From the NCBI GenBank assembly GCA_023388195.1, contig JAEWGR010000004.1, forward strand, positions 17,331 to 81,330: a DNA stretch of 64,000 bases, in the 5' to 3' direction. The translations under genes and the position numbers were made by a program. This document shows, in pieces, positions 34,285-43,588 of this stretch. The stretch's first letter is position 1, and the number at the start of each line of letters is the position of its first letter. The stretch comes from Bacillota bacterium (GTDB lineage: Bacteria > Bacillota > Negativicutes > Sporomusales > Sporomusaceae). The notes beneath the pieces were generated by a model that searched no databases, had not been told where the DNA came from, and saw only the letters and a list, made by a program, of their open reading frames with translations.

Positions 34285-34923
34285 TTATTTGACTTCCGGC
34301 AGACTGCCGTCTTTCTCTGCTTTTAAATGGCGGACACAGTTAAGCAGGGTAATGGTCGGCCGGCCTTCATAAAAATCAATGATATTTACAGCTGTATTAT
34401 CCTGTCTGATACGCCAGACATGATTAAGGTGAATATCCAGCATTGCACATAAAATGGTTCCAATCGTGCCGCCGTGAGCTACCACGGCCACAGTTTGGCC
34501 TGGGTGGCCGGCTAAAATATGCCCAATGGCGGCAGTTGACCGTTCTTTTAGTTGGCGGAAGGTTTCTCCCCCCGGGATCTCCAGTTCGTCCGGCGTTGTC
34601 CATAGTTTACCTAGCAGACCCGGCCAACGTTCGGTTATTTGCTCATAGGTAAGACCTTCCCACTCGCCAAACTTGATCTCCCGCAATTCCGGTACAAGCT
34701 TCACAGTCAGGCCGTGAGCCCCGGCAATGCATTCAGCGGTCTTAAAAGCCCGGGATAAATCACTGGCATAAACGGCATGAACAGGCTCTTCTGCCAGACG
34801 AGCTGCTACAGCCCGGGCCTGCTCAAGTCCTTTATCAGTCAGCGCAATATCGCTGTGGCCCTGATATTTCCGCTCTAAATTCCAAACAGTTTGACCGTGC
34901 CGCACTACTATCAGTCTGGTCAT
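34285..34923 (-). CDS. cobC: Alpha-ribazole phosphatase / histidine phosphatase
   Basis: This 212-aa histidine-phosphatase-fold enzyme has the catalytic RHGQT at residues 8-12 and the second histidine in VAVVAHGGTI. In cobamide assembly CobC removes the phosphate from alpha-ribazole phosphate or from the final cobalamin phosphate. The fold alone would also fit a phosphoglycerate-mutase-like phosphatase, but its position as last gene of the cobalamin operon, 4 bp after cobD, supports CobC. Confidence 0.87.
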   Translation of the reverse strand: MTRLIVVRHGQTVWNLERKYQGHSDIALTDKGLEQARAVAARLAEEPVHAVYASDLSRAFKTAECIAGAHGLTVKLVPELREIKFGEWEGLTYEQITERWPGLLGKLWTTPDELEIPGGETFRQLKERSTAAIGHILAGHPGQTVAVVAHGGTIGTILCAMLDIHLNHVWRIRQDNTAVNIIDFYEGRPTITLLNCVRHLKAEKDGSLPEVK

Positions 34924-34927
34924 AGGT

Positions 34928-36019
34928 TCACCTCAACACCTGCTCTAGATAGGTAAGCAGTTTTTTATTCTGTTCGCTGAGTTTGACAGCCACCCGTATA
35001 TAGTATGGAGAAAGACCGGGATAATTGGAACAATCACGAATCAGGATATTCTTTTCCGCCATGACCTGACACACTCGCGCAGCCGTTTGTTCTATCCGGA
35101 TAAGTATATAATTAACGGCAGGCGGCAAAGGCGCGGCCCCCGGGATAGACTGGAGACCTGCGTACAGAGCGTCCTTTTCATATTGTACAATATCCCGGCT
35201 TTGTCCCTGATACTCCTTGTCTGTTAACGCTGCCACACCGGCGGCCTGGGCCAGAGAATTTACATTCCACGGATCTTTGGCAGCATGCAGCCTGGACGTC
35301 AAGGCCGGCTGAGTAAGAGCAAACCCCAGCCGCAGACCAGGGATAGCATAAAATTTCGTCAGGGAGTGAAGTACCACCAGATTATCAAATTGCTTTAGCA
35401 ACGGCCGGCAGGTATACTCCCGGTCGCTAGGAATGAAATCCATAAAAGATTCATCGACAACTACGATTGTACCCGTCCGGGCAGCTGCAAACAAAATTTT
35501 CTCCATTTGGCCGACAGTCAACAACGTGCCTGTGGGGTTATTAGGATTACCGATAAACACCATATCCATGCCTGTCAGGCGGCGGGAGAGCCAATTTACA
35601 TCCAGAACAAAGTTGCTTGCCGGCGACAGGCAGGCGTATTCGATTACAGCTCCGGCGGCCCGGGCCGCCCGCTCGTATTCACTGAAAGAGGGGGCCGGGA
35701 TCAGCACCCTTTGGGGGCGCAGGGTATGTGTAAGCACATACAGTAATTCGACAGCGCCATTACCGGCCGTGATCCATTCGGCGTCGACCTGATAATAGCT
35801 GCTGATGGCAGCCTTAAGCAAAACCGCCCCGGCATCGGGATAATGAATTACCTCCCCAACCGCTTGACTGATGGCGGCCTGAACAGCAGGAGCTAAACCC
35901 AGCGGATTTATATTAGCGCTATAGTCCAGCACAACCGCCGCCTCACGGCCATGTTCCCGTGCCCAGGCATACACATTACCACCATGCACGAAACTGGCGG
36001 CTTGGTTGTCAGCGCTCAT
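34928..36019 (-). CDS. cobD: L-threonine-O-3-phosphate decarboxylase
   Basis: This 363-aa PLP enzyme of the aminotransferase fold I makes (R)-1-amino-2-propanol phosphate for the nucleotide loop. It has FVHGGNVYAWARE and LDYSANINPLG at the N-terminus, GNPNNPTGTL, and the PLP lysine in HSLTKFYAIPGLRLGF. The first ATG (36028) directly abuts AGGAG. ATG 36019, at 9 nt, is more likely. It overlaps the end of the threonine kinase gene, which supplies its substrate. Confidence 0.9.
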   Translation of the reverse strand: MSADNQAASFVHGGNVYAWAREHGREAAVVLDYSANINPLGLAPAVQAAISQAVGEVIHYPDAGAVLLKAAISSYYQVDAEWITAGNGAVELLYVLTHTLRPQRVLIPAPSFSEYERAARAAGAVIEYACLSPASNFVLDVNWLSRRLTGMDMVFIGNPNNPTGTLLTVGQMEKILFAAARTGTIVVVDESFMDFIPSDREYTCRPLLKQFDNLVVLHSLTKFYAIPGLRLGFALTQPALTSRLHAAKDPWNVNSLAQAAGVAALTDKEYQGQSRDIVQYEKDALYAGLQSIPGAAPLPPAVNYILIRIEQTAARVCQVMAEKNILIRDCSNYPGLSPYYIRVAVKLSEQNKKLLTYLEQVLR

Positions 36020-36890
36020 TGCCATCATCTCCTGTTATAATCAATCCGCCGGCAATCAGGCGAACTGTCTTTAAATAAGCAACCTCGGGGCAAACCTGAC
36101 ATATTTCTTGAATACAGTCTTCATGCCCTGACATTGCTTCAGCACTGAACATGACGCCCAGCACTGTCCCGCTGTGAGCGGCGCAGACACCAATGGCTCC
36201 AAAATGAGTACTTGCATTTATCATTGGTTCCAGACAGGGCTTATATAAAATCTGTTGGTTGGCCCTAGCACTCAAAGTAGCTCCCTGGCCAATAAGCCGG
36301 GCGTCACCGGTTTTTAACCCCTGGGTCACTAGTTCAATCGCTTGCACTATCTGCGGCTCTTTAGCCTTGTTTAAAGTAGATAAGTCCTCGCGATGATTGA
36401 AAACCAGGGTATCAATCTGGCCACCGGCATCAAAAACGGCAATGTAAATAGGCGGTGGCTGACCCAGGCTGCGGCGGATTTGTCCCTGCACATGATCAAA
36501 CATAATAATCCCAGGATAAAATACACCGTCGGTAGGTTCTATCGTTAAGGCTATATCGGCAATCTCATCACAGGTGAGGGTTGCCGCTGCCGCCGCCAGC
36601 GCCGCCGCCTGACAGGCAGCACTGATATCGGCACTGCTGGAAGCCATACCTTTGCCTACCGGTAAATCAGATGTAACCGTCAGGCCAATGGCTGCCGGTA
36701 TTCTCAGATATTCCAAAGTCTTGCACACAGCTGCCGCCGTTTTGGGTTGCACCGCGGCCATACTGCCGCCGGTAACGGCTGTGACCTCAGAATACCAGTC
36801 AACCGGACAGGTAATCAGAAAATTAACACCGTCTATTGTGCCCTGTACCAGCTCACCACAGGAGCCAGGCGCTTTAACTTTAATTGTCAT
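36009..36890 (-). CDS. pduX: GHMP-family L-threonine kinase
   Basis: This 293-aa GHMP kinase starts with VKAPGSCGELVQGTIDG and has the ATP loop DLPVGKGMASSSADISA, as in PduX. It phosphorylates L-threonine to the O-3-phosphate used by CobD, which is directly downstream and overlapping. Its presence supports the de novo route to the aminopropanol linker. Confidence 0.9.
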   Translation of the reverse strand: MTIKVKAPGSCGELVQGTIDGVNFLITCPVDWYSEVTAVTGGSMAAVQPKTAAAVCKTLEYLRIPAAIGLTVTSDLPVGKGMASSSADISAACQAAALAAAAATLTCDEIADIALTIEPTDGVFYPGIIMFDHVQGQIRRSLGQPPPIYIAVFDAGGQIDTLVFNHREDLSTLNKAKEPQIVQAIELVTQGLKTGDARLIGQGATLSARANQQILYKPCLEPMINASTHFGAIGVCAAHSGTVLGVMFSAEAMSGHEDCIQEICQVCPEVAYLKTVRLIAGGLIITGDDGNER

Positions 36891-36928
36891 ACAAAAGTCT
36901 GCCTTTCAGTGATTGAATGTTTCTTCTT

Positions 36929-37654
36929 CTAAATGACAAATACGAGCAAAGCCATCAACTCGGTCAGATAGGTGACGGCACCATAGGTATCCCCGGTTAA
37001 GCCACCTAAAACCCCGGCAAAATAACGGGCTGACAATACACCTGCCAGTACGGCGGCACCGGCACTGACTGCTGCCGTAATTCCAAGCGGAATTACAATC
37101 ACCAGTGCCGCTGCTACGGCAATCACTAAGGTACTGCGGCCAGCGTACTGGCCAAAAGCCTTCCCCATACCGTCGGGCCGGGCATAAGGGAAAGATGTGA
37201 TACTAATCACCATGGCCAAACGCCCTGCAATCGGCATAACCAGGAGCGCCGTAGTCAGCATGGTGGGAGTCATATCGATAATAAGCGAGTATTTTAACAA
37301 CAGCAATAAGCCGAAGGCCACTACACCATTAGCGCCAACCCGGCTGTCTTTCATTATTTCCAGCATTCGCTCCCGTGACCGTCCCGAAAATACACCGTCA
37401 GCAGTATCCATAAAACCGTCACAATGCAAACCGCCAGTCAGCACAATCTCAGCCAAAATAATAACGGCTGCCAGTACATGCGGCGGCAGAAACTGACTCA
37501 GGGCATAATTGACTGCAGCCAGGATCAAGCCGATGATTGCACCAATCAGCGTAAAATACTTTACACTGCGGCCGAAGCTGGCCGGCGACCAATCGGTCTG
37601 CTCTATCACCCGGATACGGGTAAGAAATTGTAATCCGGTAAAAAAATCATTCAT
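36929..37654 (-). CDS. cobS: Adenosylcobinamide-GDP ribazoletransferase
   Basis: This 241-aa polytopic membrane enzyme joins alpha-ribazole (phosphate) to adenosylcobinamide-GDP. NDFFTGLQFLTRIRV opens the protein and GGLHCDGFMDTADGVFSGRSRERMLEIMKDSR (read in part) carries the conserved acidic metal site. The longest frame starts 15 bp upstream, but ATG 37654 lies 8 nt after GGAGG. Confidence 0.93.
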   Translation of the reverse strand: MNDFFTGLQFLTRIRVIEQTDWSPASFGRSVKYFTLIGAIIGLILAAVNYALSQFLPPHVLAAVIILAEIVLTGGLHCDGFMDTADGVFSGRSRERMLEIMKDSRVGANGVVAFGLLLLLKYSLIIDMTPTMLTTALLVMPIAGRLAMVISITSFPYARPDGMGKAFGQYAGRSTLVIAVAAALVIVIPLGITAAVSAGAAVLAGVLSARYFAGVLGGLTGDTYGAVTYLTELMALLVFVI

Positions 37655-37686
37655 GTGCAATTCCTCCACACTGACTGCAGCCTTAG

Positions 37687-38637
37687 TTAAGCCACAACCG
37701 ACTTTACAGCAACAGCCCCGGCAATAAACAGCATTGTTACCAGATACATAATACGAATCGTCTGCTCGATATGTACAGGCTGGAGTTCTTGTTTCGCTTC
37801 CCCCATATAAGCCCGCAAGGAGGCTACACCGCCATAATAATTGAGTCCTCCCAGGCGGACCCCCAGTGCTCCGGCCACACCGGCCTCGGAAAAGCCGCTG
37901 TTAGGGCTGGGATGTTTACCTGCATCCTGCTTAATTGCCTGCCAGGCACCGGCGGCATCATACCTAAGCAGCGCAGCGGCCATTACAATTAATAACCCGG
38001 TAAGCCTTGCCGGTATGTAATTAAAGACATCGTCAATCCGCGCGGCTGCCATGCCAAAATCCCGGTATTTTTCATTCTTATAGCCCACCATTGAATCCAT
38101 GGTGTTGACGGCCCGGTACAGGCAAGCCAGGGGCACACCGCCGATCAACGCATAAAATAGCGGTGATATGATACCATCGACAATATTTTCGGCCACAGTT
38201 TCAACCGTAGCCCGGGTGACTTCAGCGGTATTGAGTCCACCGGTATCCCGTCCGACAATCCAGCCTACCTTAAATCGGGCCTGTTCCATATCACCGTGAT
38301 GTAAATAACCGGCTATTTCCCGTCCGGCCTCAGCCAGGCTGCGGGGGGTTATGGCAAACGACAAGAGTACTGCGCCGCCGGCATACGCCGCCCAGGGATG
38401 GAGATGATGTAAAGCAGCCATTACCAGCCAGACGATTGCGTAGACCACGGACAACACCGCCAGGACGAGGACAACACCAGCCAACCGCTTGCGCGCAGGT
38501 GAATGCCGGCTGTTCAGCAGCCTGCCCTCCAGCCAGGATATGAAACTGCCGATCATAACTACCGGATGAAAGGATGTGCGCGGATCGCCAACAAACCGGT
38601 CAATAACCACAGCGCCTAACGCCACATACTCGATCAT
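37687..38637 (-). CDS. cbiB: Adenosylcobinamide-phosphate synthase
   Basis: This 316-aa membrane protein attaches the aminopropanol phosphate arm to adenosylcobyric acid. DRFVGDPRTSFHPVVMIG at the N-terminus, ATVETVAENIVDGIISPLFY, and NTMDSMVGYKNEKYRDFG are conserved CbiB segments. It begins 2 bp after the cbiP stop codon. Confidence 0.95.
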   Translation of the reverse strand: MIEYVALGAVVIDRFVGDPRTSFHPVVMIGSFISWLEGRLLNSRHSPARKRLAGVVLVLAVLSVVYAIVWLVMAALHHLHPWAAYAGGAVLLSFAITPRSLAEAGREIAGYLHHGDMEQARFKVGWIVGRDTGGLNTAEVTRATVETVAENIVDGIISPLFYALIGGVPLACLYRAVNTMDSMVGYKNEKYRDFGMAAARIDDVFNYIPARLTGLLIVMAAALLRYDAAGAWQAIKQDAGKHPSPNSGFSEAGVAGALGVRLGGLNYYGGVASLRAYMGEAKQELQPVHIEQTIRIMYLVTMLFIAGAVAVKSVVA

Positions 38638-38639
38638 GC

Positions 38640-40172
38640 CTATTTACCGGTTGGCTGGTTCATAATTTGATAAACTAAGTCCATGTTCATATGCTGGCGG
38701 ACAACTGCGGCCAGCCGGTCGTAGGCAGCGTCTTTGCGGGCCGCAGTGTCTTGCGTAATGCCAAGCGGTGCCAATCCTTTGCGGATTCGCAGCGCATCAA
38801 GTACGGCCCGGCGATAGGCATCATTGTCAAATATGCCATGCATATAGGTCCCCATAACCAGACCATCGGCCGAAACAGCTCCGTCCGCCATGGCTACCTG
38901 CTCACCCGACCTGGTAACAATGGTAAAAGCCGCATCAACGGGGGTCATAAACTGCGTCCGGCCCATATGTATTTCGTAGCCGGTCAGATTGTCACCGGTA
39001 TAGTCAATGCCTAAGAAACGATGGTTATTGGCCGCAGCCTTGACCTGATGAGTTACTTTATCGGCTTCAAAAACAGTAATACTGTCAATAAGACCTAAGC
39101 CCATAACCTTATCAAGGTCTGATTCGGTATGATCAGGGTCCTGCACTTCCCGCCCCAGCATCTGGTAACCGCCGCAGATGCCAACAACAGGAGTACCGCT
39201 TTTAACCAGTTTGATCAGTTCCTGCTCATAGCCATTGTGCCGCAGATATAATAAATCCTCAGTTGTATTCTTGCTGCCGGGCAGGATAATAAGATCAGGC
39301 TTGCCAATTGCTTCTCCCTGACGTACATACCTGACACGAACATCACTTTCATTGCCGAGAGCATCAAAATCGGTAAAATTCGATATTTTCGGCAGGCGCA
39401 ATACGGCAATATCGAGCTCACCGGTCGCATCGGCCTGCTGTTTGTCCTCCAGCGATACTGAATCCTCATCATCAATCCCCAACCGTTCAAGATGAGGAAT
39501 AACGCCAAGGACGGGCTTGCCGGTCTTGTTTTCCAGGAAATCCAGCGCCGGTTTCAGCAAATTAATATCGCCCCGGAATTTATTAATAATAATCCCCTTA
39601 ACCAGATCGCGCTCATCCGGGTCCAGTAACTCCAGCGTCCCAACGACTGATGCCAATGCCCCGCCCCTGTCGATATCAGCTATCAGGAGCACAGGTGCCT
39701 GCGCCAGTTTGGCAATACGCATATTGACAATATCGTTGGCTTTGAGGTTAACCTCCGCCGGCCCGCCGGCCCCTTCAATTACAAGGACATCAAAGTCCCG
39801 ATGCAGCCGCTGCAGACACTCGCTTACGACCCCCAGGGCCGTTAGGCTGTAACCGGAATGATATTCTTTGGCCGACATATTGCCAACAGGCTTGCCCATG
39901 ACAATAACCTGCGAACAGGAATTACCTGTCGGTTTTAATAATACCGGATTCATATCCACATTAGGTTCCAAACCGGCCGCTTCGGCCTGAGCTACCTGGG
40001 CCCGGCCCATTTCAGCGCCGGTTTTTGTAACATACGAATTAAGGGCCATATTTTGCGACTTAAATGGCGTCACCCGCTGACCATCCTGTTTAAATATCCG
40101 GCATAATGCCGTTGTTAAAATACTTTTGCCAACATGAGAACTAGTTCCCTGCAGCATGATCGCTTTAGCCAT
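38640..40172 (-). CDS. cbiP: Cobyric acid synthase (amidotransferase)
   Basis: This 510-aa two-domain enzyme amidates side chains b, d, e and g of the corrin ring. The N-terminal dethiobiotin-synthetase-like domain has GTSSHVGKSILTTALCRIF. The C-terminal glutaminase domain has the nucleophile cysteine in VVGICGGYQMLG and the HGIFDND histidine region. It starts at the last base of cobU. Confidence 0.96.
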   Translation of the reverse strand: MAKAIMLQGTSSHVGKSILTTALCRIFKQDGQRVTPFKSQNMALNSYVTKTGAEMGRAQVAQAEAAGLEPNVDMNPVLLKPTGNSCSQVIVMGKPVGNMSAKEYHSGYSLTALGVVSECLQRLHRDFDVLVIEGAGGPAEVNLKANDIVNMRIAKLAQAPVLLIADIDRGGALASVVGTLELLDPDERDLVKGIIINKFRGDINLLKPALDFLENKTGKPVLGVIPHLERLGIDDEDSVSLEDKQQADATGELDIAVLRLPKISNFTDFDALGNESDVRVRYVRQGEAIGKPDLIILPGSKNTTEDLLYLRHNGYEQELIKLVKSGTPVVGICGGYQMLGREVQDPDHTESDLDKVMGLGLIDSITVFEADKVTHQVKAAANNHRFLGIDYTGDNLTGYEIHMGRTQFMTPVDAAFTIVTRSGEQVAMADGAVSADGLVMGTYMHGIFDNDAYRRAVLDALRIRKGLAPLGITQDTAARKDAAYDRLAAVVRQHMNMDLVYQIMNQPTGK

Positions 40173-40747
40173 TACAACTCAACCTCCTCCAGCCTGACAG
40201 CTATCTTCTTTAACTCAACAGCCAGGCCGCTGACTACTAAATAAACCTCGTCAGCCTGACCGGCGATTTTTTGATTGACAAGCCCGGTCACATCCCGGTA
40301 TTCACGAGCCAGCGCATTATCAGGCACTATCCCAAGACCGACTTCATTAGTGACAAAAATAACATCAGCCTGTTCCTGCCTGGCACTTGCCAGCAGTTTA
40401 TCAATCGCCGCCAGCACGGCCTGGCAGCGTGCCTCCCTGCTAGCCGGCGCCGCCGGTGCCAGCAGCAGATTGCTCGTATACAGAGTCAGACAGTCAAACA
40501 GTACCGCGTCGGCACACCGGACAGCCTGATCCATAGCCAGTTCAGCCCTGTAGGGCGCTTCAAATGTTGTCCAGCCGGCCGGGCGGCGGCGCTGATGAAT
40601 CGCCACCCGTTCCTTCATTTCCTCATCGTAGATCTGGGCGGTGGCAATATAAGCCACCTGCCGGTTACCCTGAGCAGCGTAACGTTCGGCAAAAGTGCTT
40701 TTGCCGCTGCGGGCGCCACCGGTTACCAAAATAATTTTACCGGCCAT
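40172..40747 (-). CDS. cobU: Adenosylcobinamide kinase / guanylyltransferase
   Basis: This 191-aa bifunctional enzyme phosphorylates adenosylcobinamide and then adds GMP. It has the P-loop LVTGGARSGKSTFAE, the guanylylated-histidine region HQRRRPAGWTTFE, and VTNEVGLGIVP. It overlaps cbiA by 11 bp and cbiP by one base. Confidence 0.95.
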   Translation of the reverse strand: MAGKIILVTGGARSGKSTFAERYAAQGNRQVAYIATAQIYDEEMKERVAIHQRRRPAGWTTFEAPYRAELAMDQAVRCADAVLFDCLTLYTSNLLLAPAAPASREARCQAVLAAIDKLLASARQEQADVIFVTNEVGLGIVPDNALAREYRDVTGLVNQKIAGQADEVYLVVSGLAVELKKIAVRLEEVEL

Positions 40748-42143
40748 ACGCTTTACCTCCCTGACTGCTTACACGGTACTGCGCGCACTGTTCAACAAAT
40801 CGTTCGGCTGCCTGCCTGTTGCCGGCAAAATGCATGTGCAAATAGGAGGCCACTACATTCATAGCGGCATAGCCGCCCTGATACACTGCACCTGTCCGCA
40901 TTTTCTTAAACGCAAAGGCCCAGGGGAACTCCCCCTCGCCGGCATCGGGCAGCATGCGGGAAAAATGGAACTCGTGCCCGCGCAAAGTCTCCCCCTGCAC
41001 ACACACCACACTGTCATTAAGAGCGGTTGCCTCCACATAGCCTACTGTTTCCAGTTTAGGCTGCATCTGACAGACGGCAGGAATCACACCGGCCATATCA
41101 TAAGCGCGGCCGTCAAAATCAATAATCTGCCGGGCCAGATACATCAGGCCGCCGCATTCGGCGTAGATTGGCAGGCCTCGGCCGGCAGCCTGTAAAATGT
41201 CATTGCGCATCAGGCTGTTGGCCGACAATTCCCCGACAAACATCTCGGGAAATCCCCCTCCCAGCACAATGCCGTCCACTGCCGGCAAGCGGCTGTCTGT
41301 GAGGGGGCTGAAGGGGATTATTTCTGCCCCGGACTCTTCCAGGACTTTAAGGCTTGAGGGGTAGTAAAAGGTAAATACATTGTCCCGGGCCACACCGATC
41401 CGGGCTTTGGCTACCGGCCGTTTTGCCGGCGCCAGTGCAGAGACCGGGAGTGAACCGGCGGTATTGGCTAGAACCAGCAGATCATCCAACGCCACTTGCC
41501 GGGCAACCTGGCGTCCCATCTCGGCCACAGTGGCTGCCGCCTCCTGCTCAGTGACCGGTGTAAGCCCCAGATGACGCTCCGGCATGGTAAGTTCATTATT
41601 GCGAAAAACGGCCCCAAGGACGGGAATGCCAACTTTGCCAAGGGCCTCACAAACCATAAGCCGGTGAGATTCGGAGCCAAGCCTGTTAATAATCACACCG
41701 GCCAGATTAACCTCGGGGTCATACATTTTAAAGCCTAAGGCAATGGCAGCAGCACTTTCGCCCATTGATTTGGCATCAATAACCAATACTACCGGTGCCT
41801 TCAGCATTTTGGCAACAGCCGCCGTGCTGCTGACACCGGAGCGCCCGCCGTCATACAATCCCATAACCCCTTCGATAACGGCAATATCATTACCGGCCGC
41901 CGTACTGGCAAAGATGTCTGCCAGACAATCCGGCGGTACCAGCCAGGTGTCAAGGTTATGAGCACTTTTACCGCTGGCCAGCCGGTGAAACCCCGGATCG
42001 ATATAGTCAGGGCCGACTTTATAAGACTGCACCTTAAGGCCCCGCCCGGCTAAAGCCGCCAGCATACCGGTAACAATTGTTGTTTTGCCGGCGCCACTGC
42101 TGACCCCGGCAATAACCACCCGCGGAATATGCACTTGGCCCAT
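40737..42143 (-). CDS. cbiA: Cobyrinic acid a,c-diamide synthase
   Basis: This 468-aa glutamine-dependent amidotransferase makes the a and c amides. It has the ATP loop VSSGAGKTTIVTGMLAAL, the VMGLYDGG motif, and the glutaminase nucleophile in IYAECGGLMYL. In the anaerobic pathway CbiA acts on cobalt-containing cobyrinate, in keeping with the rest of this operon. Confidence 0.95.
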   Translation of the reverse strand: MGQVHIPRVVIAGVSSGAGKTTIVTGMLAALAGRGLKVQSYKVGPDYIDPGFHRLASGKSAHNLDTWLVPPDCLADIFASTAAGNDIAVIEGVMGLYDGGRSGVSSTAAVAKMLKAPVVLVIDAKSMGESAAAIALGFKMYDPEVNLAGVIINRLGSESHRLMVCEALGKVGIPVLGAVFRNNELTMPERHLGLTPVTEQEAAATVAEMGRQVARQVALDDLLVLANTAGSLPVSALAPAKRPVAKARIGVARDNVFTFYYPSSLKVLEESGAEIIPFSPLTDSRLPAVDGIVLGGGFPEMFVGELSANSLMRNDILQAAGRGLPIYAECGGLMYLARQIIDFDGRAYDMAGVIPAVCQMQPKLETVGYVEATALNDSVVCVQGETLRGHEFHFSRMLPDAGEGEFPWAFAFKKMRTGAVYQGGYAAMNVVASYLHMHFAGNRQAAERFVEQCAQYRVSSQGGKAYGR

Positions 42144-42197
42144 ATCAACATCCTCCTAATTGTGTGCTGCCGCTGTTAGCCGCCACTAAAATCCGCT

Positions 42198-42824
42198 CTA
42201 GCGGCCCAGCATATACATGACAGCATTGACAGAGGCGGCCGCAATCGGACTGCCGCCTTTATTGCCGAGTACCGTAATAAAGGGCACAGTCGAGGTCGTA
42301 TACAGCAGCTCTTTAGACTCCGCTGCCCCGACAAAACCAACAGGCACACCAATGATCAGCGCCGGTTTAATATTCTCTTCCTTGACCATTTTCAACACTT
42401 CAAACAAAGCTGTCGGTGCATTGCCAATCGCTATAATGGCCCCGTCAAGCTTAGTACCGAATTTGCGCATAGCGGCCATCGACCGGGTAATCCCCGCTGC
42501 CTTGGCCTCTTCCGCCACGACCGGATCAGCCACCAGACAGTAAGCCTGCCCGCCCAGTTCAGCCAGACGGCGTTTGTTAATGCCGGTACGCACCATTTCC
42601 ACATCACAGAAGATATCACAGCCGGCCTTAAGAGCCTGCAAACCGGCGGCGATAGCCTCAGGGTGAACTTTTATAATGTTGGCATAGTCGGGATCGCCGG
42701 CAGCGTGGATGATACGCGAAAAAACCTTGGTAGTTTGTTCATCTAAATTAAACCCTGCCAGATAGGGAGCAATAATCTCCATACTGCGTGTTTCAATGGC
42801 CATCGGGTCTTTTATAAATTCCAT
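42198..42824 (-). CDS. cbiC: Cobalt-precorrin-8 methylmutase
   Basis: This 208-aa enzyme moves the methyl group from C11 to C12 to give cobyrinate. FIHAAGDPDYA holds the catalytic histidine and GCDIFCDVEMVRTGI and GVPVGFVGAAESKE are typical. Two adjacent ATG codons exist, and the second (42824) shares its A with the cbiJ stop and is 7 nt from GGAGG. Confidence 0.95.
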   Translation of the reverse strand: MEFIKDPMAIETRSMEIIAPYLAGFNLDEQTTKVFSRIIHAAGDPDYANIIKVHPEAIAAGLQALKAGCDIFCDVEMVRTGINKRRLAELGGQAYCLVADPVVAEEAKAAGITRSMAAMRKFGTKLDGAIIAIGNAPTALFEVLKMVKEENIKPALIIGVPVGFVGAAESKELLYTTSTVPFITVLGNKGGSPIAAASVNAVMYMLGR

Positions 42825-43588
42825 CATATTACCTCCAGCACCATATTAATTACTTCTTGCCGGGTCAGGCACAGGTTCTTGTACGCAACAGCCGGGCGGC
42901 CAATTACAATAACCGGCAGGTTCAATTCCACAGCTGCCGAAATCTTTGTATCGGCACCGCCGATATTGCCGCTGTTTTTGGTTATAATTACCTCGGCCCC
43001 ATACTCTTTAAACATTGCCGCATTAAAACAATGGGAAAAAGGCCCCTGTATGGCGATAATGTCAGCAGGACTAAACCCCAGTTCAATACACTCGGCAATT
43101 ACCGCAGGCTGCGGCAGAACCCTGGCAATCAGCCGGCACGAGGCCAGTGAGGGCTCATTTTTAAATAGTCCAAGGGTGCGGCTGCCTGTGGTCAGAAAAA
43201 TTACCCGGCCCAGTCCGGCGGCGATGTTGGCGGCTGCACCGGCATCACCGGCTGTATGCAGCCGGCTATACTCTGCCGGGACATTTACTTCAGCCCGTTC
43301 ATACCTGATATATTGAATACCGGTGGCTTCACACGCAGCCATTGCATTCACCGAGCCATTAACCGCATAGGGATGGCTGGCGTCAACAAGCACCTTAATG
43401 CCCCGGTCGCCGATAAGCTTCTTCATATCTTCAAAAGTCAGCGGCCCGACCTGCACCCTGACACCTGGAGCTTCAGCCAGATTGCGGCCGTAATCGCTGA
43501 TTACCGATACAATAACCGGCTGGCCCATTGCCGCCAGCTTCACTGCCAGTTCCCGGCCGTCCAGAGTTCCGGCCAGCACCAAAATCAC
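42824..43588 (-). CDS. cbiJ: Cobalt-precorrin-6A reductase
   Basis: This 254-aa NAD(P)H-dependent reductase reduces the macrocycle before the CbiE and CbiT steps. LVLAGTLDGRELAVKLA opens the Rossmann domain, and VLVDASHPYAVNGSVNA and the late TKNSGNIGGADTKI segment are characteristic. The start is GTG 43588, overlapping the cbiH stop. Confidence 0.92.
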   Translation of the reverse strand: MILVLAGTLDGRELAVKLAAMGQPVIVSVISDYGRNLAEAPGVRVQVGPLTFEDMKKLIGDRGIKVLVDASHPYAVNGSVNAMAACEATGIQYIRYERAEVNVPAEYSRLHTAGDAGAAANIAAGLGRVIFLTTGSRTLGLFKNEPSLASCRLIARVLPQPAVIAECIELGFSPADIIAIQGPFSHCFNAAMFKEYGAEVIITKNSGNIGGADTKISAAVELNLPVIVIGRPAVAYKNLCLTRQEVINMVLEVI